A DNA stretch of 64,000 bases from Jiella soli (GCF_020615385.1 NZ_JAJAVB010000048.1:62001-126000), one strand, 5' to 3'; shown: positions 43,100-52,945, counted from the stretch's first letter. A program made the numbers and translations. Notes: generated by a model not told the origin, from the sequence alone.

Positions 43100-43939
43100 A
43101 TGGCCCGTTCCGCGCTGCTAAACGTGATGACGCAGGCCGCCATGAAGGCCGGCCGCGCCCTGACCCGCGATTTCGGCGAGGTCCAGAATCTGCAGGTCTC
43201 GATGAAGGGACCGGCGGATTTCGTCTCCAATGCCGATCGCCGGGCCGAGGAAATCGTCTTCCAGGAACTGTCGCGGGTGCGGCCCGATTGGGGCTTCCTG
43301 ATGGAAGAGCGCGGCGAGATCGAGGGCCGCGATCCGCAGCATCGCTGGATCGTCGATCCGCTCGACGGCACCACGAATTTCCTGCACGGCATTCCGATGT
43401 TCTCGGTCTCGATCGCGCTGGAGCGCGATGGCCAGCTGGTGGCGGGCGTGATCTTCAACCCGGCGATGGACGAGCTCTATACGGCCGAAAAGGGCGGCGG
43501 CGCCTTCCTCAACGACCGGCGCATCCGCGTCGCGGCGAGAAAGACCCTGCCCGAGGGCCTGTTCGGAACCGGCATTCCCTTTCTCGGCCGGGGCGACCAT
43601 GCCGGTTTCCTCTACGAGCTGCGCCAGATCATGTCGGAGACGGCGGGCATCCGGCGCATGGGCGCGGCCTCGCTCGACCTCGCCTATGTGGCGGCCGGGC
43701 GCCTGGACGGCTTCTGGGAACAGGCGCTGCAGCCCTGGGACGTGGCCGCCGGCATCGTCCTGCTGCGCGAGGCGGGCGGCTTCGTCACCGGCCTGTCCGG
43801 CGAGAAGTTCGACCACATGCGCGGCGACGTCGCCTGCGGCAACGAGTTCATGCACAAGGCGCTGGTGGATCAGCTGAAGACGGCCGCGCAGAAGCGCAAG
43901 CGCGCGACGTCGACGAGCGCGGAAACGGGATCGGCCTGA
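43100..43939 (+). CDS. suhB: Inositol monophosphatase family protein
   Basis: A 279-residue Mg-dependent, Li-sensitive phosphatase. Metal-binding motifs: MEERGE (near 70), [12 protein letters not shown] (near 90-101), and the C-terminal [17 protein letters not shown] (near 212-228). In E. coli SuhB also participates in rRNA transcription antitermination, and SuhB-like proteins are widespread; true substrate not determinable. It follows efp by 61 bases and is likely cotranscribed. C-terminal tail is Lys/Arg-rich. Confidence 0.93.
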   Translation: MARSALLNVMTQAAMKAGRALTRDFGEVQNLQVSMKGPADFVSNADRRAEEIVFQELSRVRPDWGFLMEERGEIEGRDPQHRWIVDPLDGTTNFLHGIPMFSVSIALERDGQLVAGVIFNPAMDELYTAEKGGGAFLNDRRIRVAARKTLPEGLFGTGIPFLGRGDHAGFLYELRQIMSETAGIRRMGAASLDLAYVAAGRLDGFWEQALQPWDVAAGIVLLREAGGFVTGLSGEKFDHMRGDVACGNEFMHKALVDQLKTAAQKRKRATSTSAETGSA

Positions 43940-44179
43940 TCGCAGCGACTTGCCCGCAAGCGGCGCTCCGTCCCCCGAGGCGGACGCTCGTTCCCGAATT
44001 CGCCCCGGCGTTTCAATGATCGGCATTCTTCCCTATTGTTTCCCATGATTACAGCCGGATGCCTTGGGCCGGCCGAAATCCCTTGCTCCGATCGGCCATC
44101 TGGTCGAGGTAAGGGATAATTGGCGGAAAGGCCCGCTGGCAAAGGGGGTGTCGACGCCCGTGCGGCTCCGATGGGTTGA

Positions 44180-45247
44180 GTGAAACAGATGCAGGTCTTC
44201 AACGCGCCGACGAACAAGACAGAGCGACCCGACGCCTACGACCCGACGCGGTTGTCGAGCCCGGTCGTCTTCCTGTGGTCGATGCTGGTCTTCCTGGCGC
44301 TTGCGGGCTTCGTGGCGGCAATCCTCGGCCGGCAGATCTCGACGGCGTTCGCGACCAATCCGGGGCTCAACGGCCTGATCATCGGTGTCCTGGCCGTCGG
44401 CATCTTCCTGGCACTGCTGCAGGTCCTGCGCCTGTCGCGCGAGGTGCGATGGGTGAATGCCTATCGCGACGGATCGGCCGATTTCGACCGTCTGCGCGAC
44501 CCGGTCCTGCTCGCCCCCATGCGCGCCCTGATCGGCCGCCGCCGCTCGATCTCGCTGTCGACCACCTCGATGCGCTCGATCCTCGATTCGATCGCGACGC
44601 GCCTCGACGAGACGCGCGACATTGCGCGCTATCTCATCGGCCTCCTGGTCTTCCTCGGCCTGCTCGGCACGTTCTGGGGTCTCTTGCGCACCATCGGCTC
44701 GATCGGCGCGACGATCCAGGGCCTGGACCCCGGTGGCGGCGACACGGCCAGCATTCTCGACGCGTTGAAGGCGGGGCTTGCCGCGCCGCTGTCGGGCATG
44801 GGCACGGCCTTTTCCTCCTCGCTCTTCGGCCTCTCCGGCTCGCTCGTCCTCGGCTTTCTCGACCTGCAGATCGGGCGGGCGCAGAACCGGTTCTACACCG
44901 AACTCGAGAACTGGCTCTCCTCGGTCACCGACGTCGGCTCCGACATGGTGCTGCCGCCGGCGCCTGGCGGCTCGCAGGACGGCGCGGAAGAGCTCCGTGT
45001 CCTGTCGGAGCGGCTGAACAAGATGATCCATGACCAGGCCGCGAGCCCGCGCACCAGTGCCGCCATGGCCAATCTCGCCGAGAGCATCCAGGGCCTCGTC
45101 CAACACATGCGCGGGGAGCAGCAGCTTCTGCGCGACTTCGTCGAGGCGCAGGCCGGCGAGCAGCGCGAGATGCGGAAGGTTCTCGACAGGCTGGCCGGCC
45201 AGCTCGGCAAGGGCGAGACGGGCGCGCGGGTCGAGGAGAAGGAATAG
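44180..45247 (+). CDS. MotA/TolQ/ExbB-like proton-channel protein
   Basis: A 355-residue membrane protein with two N-terminal helices (about 27-50 and 63-80), a cytoplasmic segment, and the TolQ/MotA-type pair of helices (about 150-175 and 200-235; LLGTFWGLLRTIGSIG and SGMGTAFSSSLFGLSG). The last 100 residues are soluble and helical. It is paired with a MotB-like gene four bases downstream and is not near flagellar genes, so it is probably a non-flagellar, ion-driven envelope motor of unknown role. The GTG at 44180 may give way to ATG 44189. Confidence 0.82.
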   Translation: MKQMQVFNAPTNKTERPDAYDPTRLSSPVVFLWSMLVFLALAGFVAAILGRQISTAFATNPGLNGLIIGVLAVGIFLALLQVLRLSREVRWVNAYRDGSADFDRLRDPVLLAPMRALIGRRRSISLSTTSMRSILDSIATRLDETRDIARYLIGLLVFLGLLGTFWGLLRTIGSIGATIQGLDPGGGDTASILDALKAGLAAPLSGMGTAFSSSLFGLSGSLVLGFLDLQIGRAQNRFYTELENWLSSVTDVGSDMVLPPAPGGSQDGAEELRVLSERLNKMIHDQAASPRTSAAMANLAESIQGLVQHMRGEQQLLRDFVEAQAGEQREMRKVLDRLAGQLGKGETGARVEEKE

Positions 45248-45251
45248 GGCG

Positions 45252-46280
45252 ATGGCGCTTTCCCGCAATCGCCGCAGCGAGCGCACGATCGACTACTGGC
45301 CCGGCTTCGTCGACGCTCTCTCGACGCTGCTCCTGGCCATCATGTTCCTCCTGTCGGTGTTCGTGCTGGCGCAGTTCCTCCTGACCCGCGAAATCTCCGG
45401 CAAGGACGCCGTGCTCGACCGGCTCAACAGCCAGATCAACGAGCTCACCCAGATGCTGGCGCTGGAGCGCTCCTCCAGCCAGGACTATCAGGACCAGATC
45501 GCAACGCTGCGTGCCTCGCTCTCCTCGTCGGAGGACGAGCGCTCACGGCTGCAGAAGGCGCTGGAATCGGGTTCGGGCACGGCCGCGGCGGCAAGCCAGC
45601 AGGTCAGCGCGCTGGAGGGCGCGCTTGACGAGGAGCAACAGGTTTCGCAGCGGGCGAAGTCGCAGGTCGAATTGCTCAACCAGCAGCTTTCGGCGCTGCG
45701 CCAGCAGATCGCCGCGCTGGAAAACGCGCTCGACGTCTCCGAGAGCCGCGACAAGGAGAGCCAGACCAAGATCGCCGATCTCGGCAAGCGGCTGAACATC
45801 GCGCTCGCGCAGCGCGTCCAGGAGCTGTCGCGCTACCGGTCGGACTTCTTCGGGCGCCTGCGCGAGATCCTCGCCGATCGCCAGAACATCCGCGTCGTCG
45901 GCGACCGCTTCGTCTTCCAGTCGGAAATCCTGTTTCCCTCGGGCGCAGCGGACCTCCAGCCTGCCGGCCAGGACGAGATGGCCAAGCTCGCCGACGCCAT
46001 CAAGGAACTCGTCCGCGAGATCCCTTCCGACATCAACTGGATCATCCGAGTCGACGGCCACACCGACAATGTGCCGACCTCGGGCAATCGCTTCAGGGAC
46101 AATTGGGAGCTTTCGACCGCCCGCGCCGATGCGGTGGTCCGCTTCCTGATCAGCCAGGGCGTGCCGCCGCAGCGGCTTGCCGCTACCGGCTTCGGGGAAT
46201 TCCAGCCGCTCGAGGAGGGCGATTCGCCGGAGGCACGGGCGAAGAACCGGCGCATCGAGTTCAAGCTGACCGAGCGCTGA
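45252..46280 (+). CDS. MotB/OmpA-like peptidoglycan-binding stator protein
   Basis: A 342-residue protein: short cytoplasmic N-terminus, one helix (about 18-42) beginning PGFVDALSTLLLAIMF with an Asp21 at the position of the MotB proton carrier, a long coiled coil (about 50-190, rich in Gln/Glu/Ser/Ala heptads), and an OmpA-type domain (about 215-342) with the peptidoglycan-binding DGHTDNVP and ELSTARADAVV motifs. It pairs with the MotA-like gene. The coiled coil is far longer than in flagellar MotB. Confidence 0.86.
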   Translation: MALSRNRRSERTIDYWPGFVDALSTLLLAIMFLLSVFVLAQFLLTREISGKDAVLDRLNSQINELTQMLALERSSSQDYQDQIATLRASLSSSEDERSRLQKALESGSGTAAAASQQVSALEGALDEEQQVSQRAKSQVELLNQQLSALRQQIAALENALDVSESRDKESQTKIADLGKRLNIALAQRVQELSRYRSDFFGRLREILADRQNIRVVGDRFVFQSEILFPSGAADLQPAGQDEMAKLADAIKELVREIPSDINWIIRVDGHTDNVPTSGNRFRDNWELSTARADAVVRFLISQGVPPQRLAATGFGEFQPLEEGDSPEARAKNRRIEFKLTER

Positions 46281-46448
46281 GGGCGCCCGCGCCGCACTCC
46301 GGCGCGCTCGGGCGCATGTCGAGTCTTTCGGCGAAGTCGCTGGATCTCCGGCCCCCTGTCCTTCGTCGCCAGAACTTGCCAAGCTCTAAGCCGTGACGGA
46401 AGTCTTCGCCGCCCCGCGACCGGGCGGGGCTGTTTCAGGGGGATGGTC

Positions 46449-47099
46449 TTGGCAGAGTGGTATTTCGTCGAAGCCGGACAGCAGGTCGGTCCGCATGACG
46501 AGCATGACATGGCGCAGTTCGCCAGGACTGGCCGGGTGCGTCGCGACACCCTGGTCTGGCGCGACGGCATGGCGGACTGGGAGCCGGCGGAACGAACCGA
46601 GCTCGCCGGCCGGATCCAGCTGCCGCCGGATCTACCACTCGTGCCAGAAGCCGCCCGGCGCGGCACCGAGGGTGCGATCGGCGTCCGCCCCATGGGGCAA
46701 TCCGGAGCTGCGGCGTCCGCTCCCCGGGAGACCGACCGCTCGCTCCCCGGGGCGACATTCGGCGAAGCTTTCACGCGCTTCTGGAAGCGGGGACTGGACT
46801 TCCGCGGGCGGGCGAGCCGCTCGGAATTCTGGTATGCGCAGCTCGCCATCCTGTTGATCGGGATCGTCCTGGCAATATTCGAGACGTTCGCCTGGCCGGG
46901 ATCCGATCAGCCCGTCGACCAGATCTTCGGGCTGGTGACGCTCATTCCATCGCTCTCGATCTCGGTCAGGCGTCTGCACGACATCGGCAAGTCCGGCTGG
47001 AACTACCTCCTCCTTCTCATCCCGGTCGTCGGCGCGATCATCCTCATCGTCTTCTTCTGTCGGCGCAGTGACGAGCGGCCGAACCGGTTCGGCTGGTGA
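46449..47099 (+). CDS. GYF_2-DUF805 membrane protein
   Basis: Residues 1-55 form a GYF_2 (DUF4339) domain: WYFVEAGQQVGPHDEHDMAQ and TLVWRDGMADWEPA. Residues about 95-215 form a DUF805 unit with three or four helices (RGRASRSEFWYAQLAILLIG; SVRRLHDIGKSGW). The TTG start at 46449 lies six bases after AGGGGGG; an ATG at 46443 abuts that sequence and cannot use it. Function unknown. Lone gene between the stator pair and a WYL regulator. Confidence 0.8.
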   Translation: MAEWYFVEAGQQVGPHDEHDMAQFARTGRVRRDTLVWRDGMADWEPAERTELAGRIQLPPDLPLVPEAARRGTEGAIGVRPMGQSGAAASAPRETDRSLPGATFGEAFTRFWKRGLDFRGRASRSEFWYAQLAILLIGIVLAIFETFAWPGSDQPVDQIFGLVTLIPSLSISVRRLHDIGKSGWNYLLLLIPVVGAIILIVFFCRRSDERPNRFGW

Positions 47100-47192
47100 G
47101 ACGGGTGGTGGAGCCGGATCGCAGGGACCGGGCCGACGACACCGGTGGCGCCGGTGCCGGCCTGACGGACCCGCAATGACCGCCGTTGCAGG

Positions 47193-47870
47193 ATGACCCG
47201 CGCCGCACGCCTGCTCGACCTGATCGAGATCCTGCGCCGACACCGTCGGCCGATGCGCGGCGCTGATCTCGCGGCGGAATTGGGCGTGAGCCTGCGAACG
47301 CTCTATCGCGACGTCGCGGTGCTTCAGGGCCAGGGCGTGCCGGTCGAAGGGGAGGCCGGTCTCGGCTATGTCCTCGGCTCCGGCTTCAGCCTGCCGCCGC
47401 TGATGTTCGACGAGGACGAGATCGACGCGCTCGTCCTCGGCCTGCGCATGATCGAACAGAGGCTCCCCGATCTCCTCGGCGAAAAGGCCCGCGGCGCGCT
47501 TGCCAAGATCGAGGCCGTGCTGCCGCCCGGGCGGACTGCGACGGACGTGGCGCTCTTGGTTCCGCCGCGGGGTCGGCGGGAAGCGGTTTCACTCGATGCA
47601 ATCCGTCGGGCTATCCGGACGGAGGAATCCCTCGACATCGCCTATCGCGACAAGAACGGGAGGGAAAGCCGGCGACGAGTCTGGCCGATTGCAGTCGGCT
47701 TTTTCGAGGCGGCGGAGATGCTGGCCGCCTGGTGCGAGCTTCGTACCGACTTCCGCCACTTCCGCCTCGACCGGGTCCTCTCCGCGACGCCGACCGGCGG
47801 CCCCATGGGCCGGCGCCACCGCCTGCTTTTCGCCGAATGGCGCCTCTACCGCGCCGAGCGGGGCGGGTGA
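47193..47870 (+). CDS. YafY-type HTH regulator with WYL domain
   Basis: A 225-residue DNA-binding protein: N-terminal HTH_11 (about 3-55; LIEILRRHRRPMRGADLAAE and SLRTLYRDVAVLQ) followed by a WYL sensor region (about 130-200; IAYRDKNGRESRRRVWPIAV). It precedes the VOC gene by 78 bases on the same strand and may regulate it. Ligand unknown; WYL domains often sense nucleic acids or nucleotides. Confidence 0.87.
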   Translation: MTRAARLLDLIEILRRHRRPMRGADLAAELGVSLRTLYRDVAVLQGQGVPVEGEAGLGYVLGSGFSLPPLMFDEDEIDALVLGLRMIEQRLPDLLGEKARGALAKIEAVLPPGRTATDVALLVPPRGRREAVSLDAIRRAIRTEESLDIAYRDKNGRESRRRVWPIAVGFFEAAEMLAAWCELRTDFRHFRLDRVLSATPTGGPMGRRHRLLFAEWRLYRAERGG

Positions 47871-47948
47871 CGAACCCGCTGCTGCCATAGGCTGACACTC
47901 ACCTCGCGTAGCAATGCCTCCGTCATCAACCACCACGGAGCACAAGTC

Positions 47949-48311
47949 ATGACCCCTTATGCCCTTCTCTACGTTGCCGACCCCGAGATCTCGGCGAGCT
48001 TCTTCGGGGCGCTCTTCGACCGCGAGCCGATCGACAGTTCGGCCACCTTCGCCCTCTTCGCCCTGGACGGCATGATGCTCGGCCTCTGGCGCCGCTCCGG
48101 CGTCGAACCCAAGGCCGAGGCCGAGATCGGCGGATCGGAAGTTGCCTTTCGCGTCGAGAGCGAGGAGGCGGTGCAGCGGCTGGGGGATCGCCTTGCCGAG
48201 CTAGGCGCCGTGATCCTGCAGGCGCCGACCCGGCTCGATTTCGGCTATGCCGTGACGGGCGCGACGTCTGACGGACACCGGATCCGCGTCTTTTCCCGCA
48301 GCGTGGCCTGA
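47949..48311 (+). CDS. VOC-family (glyoxalase/dioxygenase-like) protein
   Basis: A compact 120-residue protein with a single beta-alpha-beta-beta-beta repeat pair (LLYVADPEISASFFGALFDR at 6-25; TRLDFGYAVTGATSDGHRIRVF near the end). The glyoxalase/bleomycin-resistance fold is clear, but metal ligands cannot be assigned with certainty. Probably in an operon with the WYL regulator. Substrate unknown. Confidence 0.8.
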   Translation: MTPYALLYVADPEISASFFGALFDREPIDSSATFALFALDGMMLGLWRRSGVEPKAEAEIGGSEVAFRVESEEAVQRLGDRLAELGAVILQAPTRLDFGYAVTGATSDGHRIRVFSRSVA

Positions 48312-48444
48312 AGACCGGCGGTCGGGCGCGGTTCGTTTCGAACGAGATTGACGGCTTTGTCGGCGCTGTGTCAGCATCCATTCCGCAGGGGCAGATAAGC
48401 CCTTGAAAAGACCGCGACGGGAGTGCGGCAGGGAGGAATTGGAC

Positions 48445-49698
48445 ATGAAACAGGTGCTGATGAGCACGGTGGCCGCGCTCGGCCTCGTGATGGCGTCGCA
48501 TGCGTTCGCGCAGGACGACAACATGAAGAAGCTCCAGGGCTTCCAGAAGACCGGGACCTCGATGGACTTCAAGACCATCGAGCAGACCGGCGAGTATGCC
48601 GACCAGCTGCGGGAGAACCTCAAGAAGGTCCAGCTGCCGGACGGCTTCAAGATCGACCTTTACGCGGTGGTGCCGGATGCCCGACACATCGCCGTCGGCC
48701 CGCAGGGTGTCGCGACCTTCGTCGGCACCCGCAAGCAGAATGTCTGGGTGGTCACCGACCGCGACAAGAACCGCGTTGCGGACGAAGTGAAGGAGTTCGC
48801 GCCGTCGATCTCCTTCGCCATCCCGAACGGCGTCTGCTTCTCCAAGGACGGCTTCCTGTTCATCGCCGAGCAGAACCGCGTCCTGGTCATGCCGGCGGCG
48901 GAATTCTTCTATGAGAGCCCGGATGTCGCGGTCGGCACCGTGGTCGAGCAGGGCAAGCTCATTCCCCCATCGGAGGAGAGCTTCAACCACACGGCCCGCG
49001 TCTGCCGTATCGGCCCGGACGACAAGCTCTACATCGCGCTCGGCCAGCCCTTCAACGTGCCGGCGGCCGACAAGCTCGACATGTACAGGAAGGAAGGCAT
49101 CGGCGGGATCATCCGGATGAACCGCGACGGCACCGGCCGCGAGGTCTATGCCACCGGCATCCGCAATTCGGTCGGCATGCAGTTCAATCCCGCAAATGGC
49201 GATCTCTGGTTCACCGACAACCAGGTCGACGGCATGGGCGACGACATTCCGCCGGGCGAACTGAACCGCTCGACGGGGCCGGGCCAGAACTTCGGCTTCC
49301 CGGTCTATGGTGGCGGCAGCGTCAGGACCAACGAGTACAAGGATGCCGAAGTGCCGGCGGACGCGGTGATGCCGCAGGTCGAGATGACCGCGCATGCCGC
49401 CGATCTTGGCATGGACTTCTACACCGGCAAGAGCTTTCCGCAGAAATATCGCGGCGGCATCTTCTCCGCCCAGCACGGCTCCTGGAACCGGACCGAGCCG
49501 GTCGGCGCGAGGGTGATGTTCACACCGGTAAACGACGACGGAACGGCCGGCGAGACGGAGGTCTTCGCCTCGGGCTGGCTGACGGGCAGCGGCGAATATC
49601 TCGGCCGCCCGGTCGACGTCGAGATGATGAAGGACGGCTCGCTGCTGGTCTCCGACGACCTGGCCGGCGCGCTCTACCGGATCTCCTACGACAAGTAG
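48445..49698 (+). CDS. PQQ-dependent sugar dehydrogenase, periplasmic
   Basis: A 417-residue six-bladed beta-propeller of the soluble aldose/sorbosone dehydrogenase family. Signal peptide MKQVLMSTVAALGLVMASHA with cleavage near AFA-QDD (23). Recognisable blades: LPDGFKIDLYAV, VGPQGVATFVGTR, YATGIRNSVGMQF, DLWFTDNQVDGMGDD, and IFSAQHGSWNRTEP. PQQ and Ca are expected cofactors; PQQ synthesis genes are not in the window. ATG 48445 follows GGGAGGAATTGGAC. A cytochrome c gene follows after 151 bases and is a plausible electron acceptor. Confidence 0.9.
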   Translation: MKQVLMSTVAALGLVMASHAFAQDDNMKKLQGFQKTGTSMDFKTIEQTGEYADQLRENLKKVQLPDGFKIDLYAVVPDARHIAVGPQGVATFVGTRKQNVWVVTDRDKNRVADEVKEFAPSISFAIPNGVCFSKDGFLFIAEQNRVLVMPAAEFFYESPDVAVGTVVEQGKLIPPSEESFNHTARVCRIGPDDKLYIALGQPFNVPAADKLDMYRKEGIGGIIRMNRDGTGREVYATGIRNSVGMQFNPANGDLWFTDNQVDGMGDDIPPGELNRSTGPGQNFGFPVYGGGSVRTNEYKDAEVPADAVMPQVEMTAHAADLGMDFYTGKSFPQKYRGGIFSAQHGSWNRTEPVGARVMFTPVNDDGTAGETEVFASGWLTGSGEYLGRPVDVEMMKDGSLLVSDDLAGALYRISYDK

Positions 49699-49849
49699 GC
49701 GATCGCCATTTGCGGCGCCGGGCGGGAAGCGTCCGGCGCCGTGCCAGCCGTTCCGGCGCCGGCCGATTGCGCCAATCTCCCAACCATCGATCGGCTGTTC
49801 GGGTTCATTGCCCCGGCGATGGTCGATCGGGCGACGAGGACTGTCCCAG

Positions 49850-50185
49850 ATGACCCCATGCCGGCTCTTGGCTGCCGCGCTTCTTCTTTTTGCGCTGACA
49901 GCGCCGCCCGCCTACGCGGCGGACCTTGCCGCGGGCAAGGCCAAGGCGGTGATGTGCGCGACCTGCCACGGGCCGAAGGGGCTCGCGGTCATGCCGGACG
50001 CGCCGAACATCGCCGGCGACAGCGCTTACTATCTCACCGCGCAGCTAAAAGCGTTCAAATCCGGCAAGCGCCAGCACGAGCAGATGTCGCTGATCGCTCA
50101 GAGCCTCAGCGAGGAAGACATTGCCAACCTCGCGGCCTGGTTCTCCGCGATCGAGGTCGAGGCGACGCTGCCCGAGGTAAAGTAG
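49850..50185 (+). CDS. Class I c-type cytochrome, periplasmic
   Basis: A 111-residue precursor: signal peptide MTPCRLLAAALLLFALTAPPAYA (written as positions 1-22, cleavage AYA-AD), one haem motif CATCH near residues 34-38, and a distal Met in HEQMSLIAQSL near 79. Spacing matches small cytochrome c553/c5-type carriers. It follows the PQQ dehydrogenase, pointing to a dehydrogenase-to-cytochrome electron route. ATG 49850 is preceded by GAGGA. A strong terminator follows. Confidence 0.9.
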   Translation: MTPCRLLAAALLLFALTAPPAYAADLAAGKAKAVMCATCHGPKGLAVMPDAPNIAGDSAYYLTAQLKAFKSGKRQHEQMSLIAQSLSEEDIANLAAWFSAIEVEATLPEVK

Positions 50186-50186
50186 G

Positions 50187-50213
50187 GGCCCGGACGACGC
50201 CCCGGGCCTTTTT
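50187..50213 (+). terminator. Intrinsic terminator after the cytochrome gene
   Basis: Stem GGCCCGG/CCGGGCC with an 8-base loop, followed by five T. It begins two bases after the stop codon and separates the pair from the convergent ABC exporter. Confidence 0.85.
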
Positions 50214-50228
50214 CTCGGCCGGTTGGCG

Positions 50229-52046
50229 CTACTCCGCCGCGCCGGCCAGCATCGCGTCAGCGCGGCCAGCCTCGAACTGCAGCCGGGCGAGGCGGGCATA
50301 GAGGCCGCCCTTGGCGATCAGGCTCTGATGCGTGCCGTCCTCCACGATCCGTCCGCCGTCGAGAACGAGGATGCGGTCGGCTTTGAGGACGGTCGCCAGG
50401 CGATGCGCGATGACGAGCGTCGTGCGCCCTTCCATCAGCCGGTCGAGCGCCTTCTGCACGGCGGTCTCGCTCTCGGCGTCGAGCGCCGAGGTCGCCTCGT
50501 CGAGGAGCAGGATCGGCGCGTCGCGAAGAACCGCGCGGGCAATCGCGATACGCTGGCGCTGGCCACCGGAAAGCGTGATGCCGCGTTCGCCGATGACGGT
50601 CTCGTAGCCCTTGTCCATCGCCCGCACGAAGCCGTCCGCGAGCGCGGTCTGCGCCGCCGCCTCGATTCTTTCGCGCGAGGCGTCCGGATCGCCGAAGGCG
50701 ATGTTGTCGGCGGCGCTCGCGGCAAAGATCGTCACGTCCTGCGGCACCAGCGCGATGCGCCGGCGCAGCGCCTCCAGCGAGGCGTCGCGGATGTCGACGC
50801 CGTCGACGAGGATCCGGCCGGCCAGCGGGTCGTAGAAGCGCTCCAGAAGGCCGAAGATCGTCGACTTGCCGGCGCCGGACGGGCCGACGATTGCCACGGT
50901 CTCGCCGGGACTGACGGCGAAGGACAGTTCGTGCACCGCCGAGACACCCGGCCGCGTCGGATAGGCGAAGCTGACGCCCTCGAAGGCGACCGCGCCCTTG
51001 GCGGGCGAGGGCAGGAGGACCGGATCGGCCTTGTCGGCGATCGCCGGTTCCTCGGCGAGGAGTTCGGTCAGGCGCTCGGCGGCGCCGGCGGCGATCGACA
51101 ACTCGCCCCAGACCTCGGAAAGCTGGCCGAGCGCGGCCGCGGCGAAGACCGCATAGAGCAGGAACTGCGAGAGCGTGCCGCCGCTGATCGTCCCGGCCGC
51201 AACCCGCTGCGAGCCGATCCACAGGACGGCGATGACCGAGGCGAAGATCAGGAAGATCGCGATCGCTGTGAGCACCGCGCGCGCCCTGATCGAGGCCCGC
51301 GCCGCCTCGAAGGCGGTGTCGACCGCCTTGCCGAAGCGCCGTCCGACCCCGCGCTCGAAGGTGAAGGCCTGGACGGTGCGCATCGCGCCGATCGCCTCCG
51401 AGGCATAGGCGGTGGCATCGGCGAGCGTGTCCTGCGCCTGGCGCGAGCGCCGGCGGACGTTTCGCCCGAAGGCGACGAGCGGCAGGACGATCAGCGGGAT
51501 CGCGGCGATGACGATGAGGGAGAGGCCGGGGCTGGTGAACACCATCATCGCGACCGCGCCGATGAACATGATGGCGTTTCTCAGTGCCACCGAGGCAGTC
51601 GAGCCGACGGCGGCCTTCACCTGCGTCGCGTCCGCCGTCAGCCGCGAGACGATCTCGCCGGACAGCGCCTGGTCGTAGAAGGACGGCGAAAGCCGCGCCA
51701 CATGCGTGAAAACGTCCTTCCTCAGATCCGCCACCACCCGCTCGCCGAGCGTGATGACGAAGTAGTAGCGTCCGGCACTGGCGATCGCGAGCAGGGCCGC
51801 GAGCGCGATCAGCGTCATGAAATAGGCGTCGATGAGGGTGGTGTCGGAATGGACGAAACCCTGATCGATCACCCGCCGGACGGCGAGCGGCAGCGACAGC
51901 GTGGTCACGGCCGCGAGCGTGAGGAAGATCGCCGCGCCGGCCGCCATGGCCTTGTACCGCATGAGATAGGGATTGAGACGGGCGAGCGGCTTGAGATTGC
52001 GGCGCCGTTTTTCGGTTTCGCCGCTTACCGCTTTCACATCCGGCAA
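50229..52046 (-). CDS. ABC-type exporter, fused permease-ATPase (MsbA-like)
   Basis: A 605-residue half-transporter: six transmembrane helices (about 35-320) and a nucleotide-binding domain with Walker [10 protein letters not shown] (near 393-401), signature LSGGQRQR and Walker [12 protein letters not shown]. It is expected to homodimerise in the inner membrane. The TTG start at 52046 is five bases after a perfect AAGGAGG (52052-52058); longer frames start at 52091 or 52145 without a ribosome site. Substrate unknown; a second MsbA-like gene is at 61438. Divergent from rpmE. Confidence 0.9.
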   Translation of the reverse strand: MPDVKAVSGETEKRRRNLKPLARLNPYLMRYKAMAAGAAIFLTLAAVTTLSLPLAVRRVIDQGFVHSDTTLIDAYFMTLIALAALLAIASAGRYYFVITLGERVVADLRKDVFTHVARLSPSFYDQALSGEIVSRLTADATQVKAAVGSTASVALRNAIMFIGAVAMMVFTSPGLSLIVIAAIPLIVLPLVAFGRNVRRRSRQAQDTLADATAYASEAIGAMRTVQAFTFERGVGRRFGKAVDTAFEAARASIRARAVLTAIAIFLIFASVIAVLWIGSQRVAAGTISGGTLSQFLLYAVFAAAALGQLSEVWGELSIAAGAAERLTELLAEEPAIADKADPVLLPSPAKGAVAFEGVSFAYPTRPGVSAVHELSFAVSPGETVAIVGPSGAGKSTIFGLLERFYDPLAGRILVDGVDIRDASLEALRRRIALVPQDVTIFAASAADNIAFGDPDASRERIEAAAQTALADGFVRAMDKGYETVIGERGITLSGGQRQRIAIARAVLRDAPILLLDEATSALDAESETAVQKALDRLMEGRTTLVIAHRLATVLKADRILVLDGGRIVEDGTHQSLIAKGGLYARLARLQFEAGRADAMLAGAAE

Positions 52047-52069
52047 TTCTGCCTCCTTGCCTGTCGGGC

Positions 52070-52098
52070 TTGTGCAAGACCCGGCCCTCATGTATAGG
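52070..52098 (+). promoter_or_regulatory. Sigma-70-type promoter of rpmE
   Basis: TTGTGC (52070-52075), 17-base spacer, TATAGG (52093-52098). The -10 box agrees with TATAAT at four positions. It is 120 bases before the rpmE ATG, leaving room for a leader. Confidence 0.55.
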
Positions 52099-52218
52099 CT
52101 CGAACCCGATTTTGAAAGCGATCTAAGCTTCTCGATCCCCGCCACATCCCGACACGAATGCGGTCGTCCGCCGCGATGGGTGTTGCCGGGCGGTCGAGTG
52201 GCCAGAGGACCCGGACCG

Positions 52219-52440
52219 ATGAAGCAGAAAATCCATCCCGACTACCACACCATCACCGTCGTGATGACCAACGGCACCGAGTACCAGACCCGCTCGACCT
52301 GGGGCTCGGAAGGCGACAAGATGAATCTCGACATCGACCCGACCAGCCATCCGGCCTGGACCGGCGGCAACCAGCAGCTGATGGACCGCGGCGGCCGCGT
52401 CTCGCGCTTCAAGAAGCGCTACGAAGGCCTCGGCATCTAA
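52219..52440 (+). CDS. rpmE: 50S ribosomal protein L31
   Basis: A 73-residue protein beginning [19 protein letters not shown], with the characteristic [11 protein letters not shown] and [10 protein letters not shown]. No CxxC zinc pair is present, so this is a zinc-independent (C-minus) type A L31. Own promoter upstream and terminator downstream. Confidence 0.96.
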   Translation: MKQKIHPDYHTITVVMTNGTEYQTRSTWGSEGDKMNLDIDPTSHPAWTGGNQQLMDRGGRVSRFKKRYEGLGI

Positions 52441-52490
52441 GCCGGAGGGTCTCGGCGGGCTTTTGCCCCGGCGCATGACGAAGATTTAAG

Positions 52491-52522
52491 GCCCGGCCGC
52501 TGGAAAAGCGGGCCGGGCTTTT
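52491..52522 (+). terminator. Intrinsic terminator after rpmE
   Basis: Stem GCCCGGCCGCT with AGCGGGCCGGGC (one bulged G), 5-base loop, then TTTT. The G/C-rich stem is strong; the T run is short. Confidence 0.85.
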
Positions 52523-52945
52523 GTCGTGGCCGGGATTGCGGTCATTCGAAGGCGGCGGGGGGCTGTGTGTTGGACGACAGCAGGGCGTCTGCGGGCATCC
52601 GCACCCCGCCTGCCGCCTGCCCATCATCAGCCTTTTGGTGGGATGGGGCGCGTCCCCTCATCCAGCCCCCTCTCGGCGAGCCGGTTACACGTCGGCGACT
52701 GTGAGCTTTGCTGCCGCTTCAGGAGGATGATGCGCGTGCACCCGCGATTGGCCGCAAATGTCGAAACTTCGTCATTCTCGCGACGGAGCCCGACAATGAC
52801 GACGCGGAGAAGTCTCGGCGCCCACCGGGGGCATCAAGCCGTCCCGGCAGGTCCATCCCTCCCGTAGCTACGACCCCGACGCTGCGGACGCACCGCATTC
52901 CTGCCCGAGGACGCACGGACGTCGAGCACGAGGCCGTCCTGCAGT
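52523..52945. other. Non-coding region between rpmE and rcdA
   Basis: A 423-base stretch between convergent genes. Short open frames exist but show no family features, and their composition follows the GC-rich background. I see an imperfect hairpin near 52645-52670 without a T tract. I cannot assign any gene or RNA here. Confidence 0.5.

Noticed and set aside
44180-46280. Zorya-type defence system (ZorA/ZorB) suggested by the MotA/MotB-like pair
   Set aside because: No ZorC, ZorD or ZorE-type helicase or nuclease follows; neighbours are efp, suhB and a GYF-DUF805 protein. The context is housekeeping.
49699-49745. Terminator between the PQQ dehydrogenase and the cytochrome gene
   Set aside because: A GGCGCCGG/CCGGCGCC stem exists but has no T tract, so read-through into the cytochrome gene is the simpler view.
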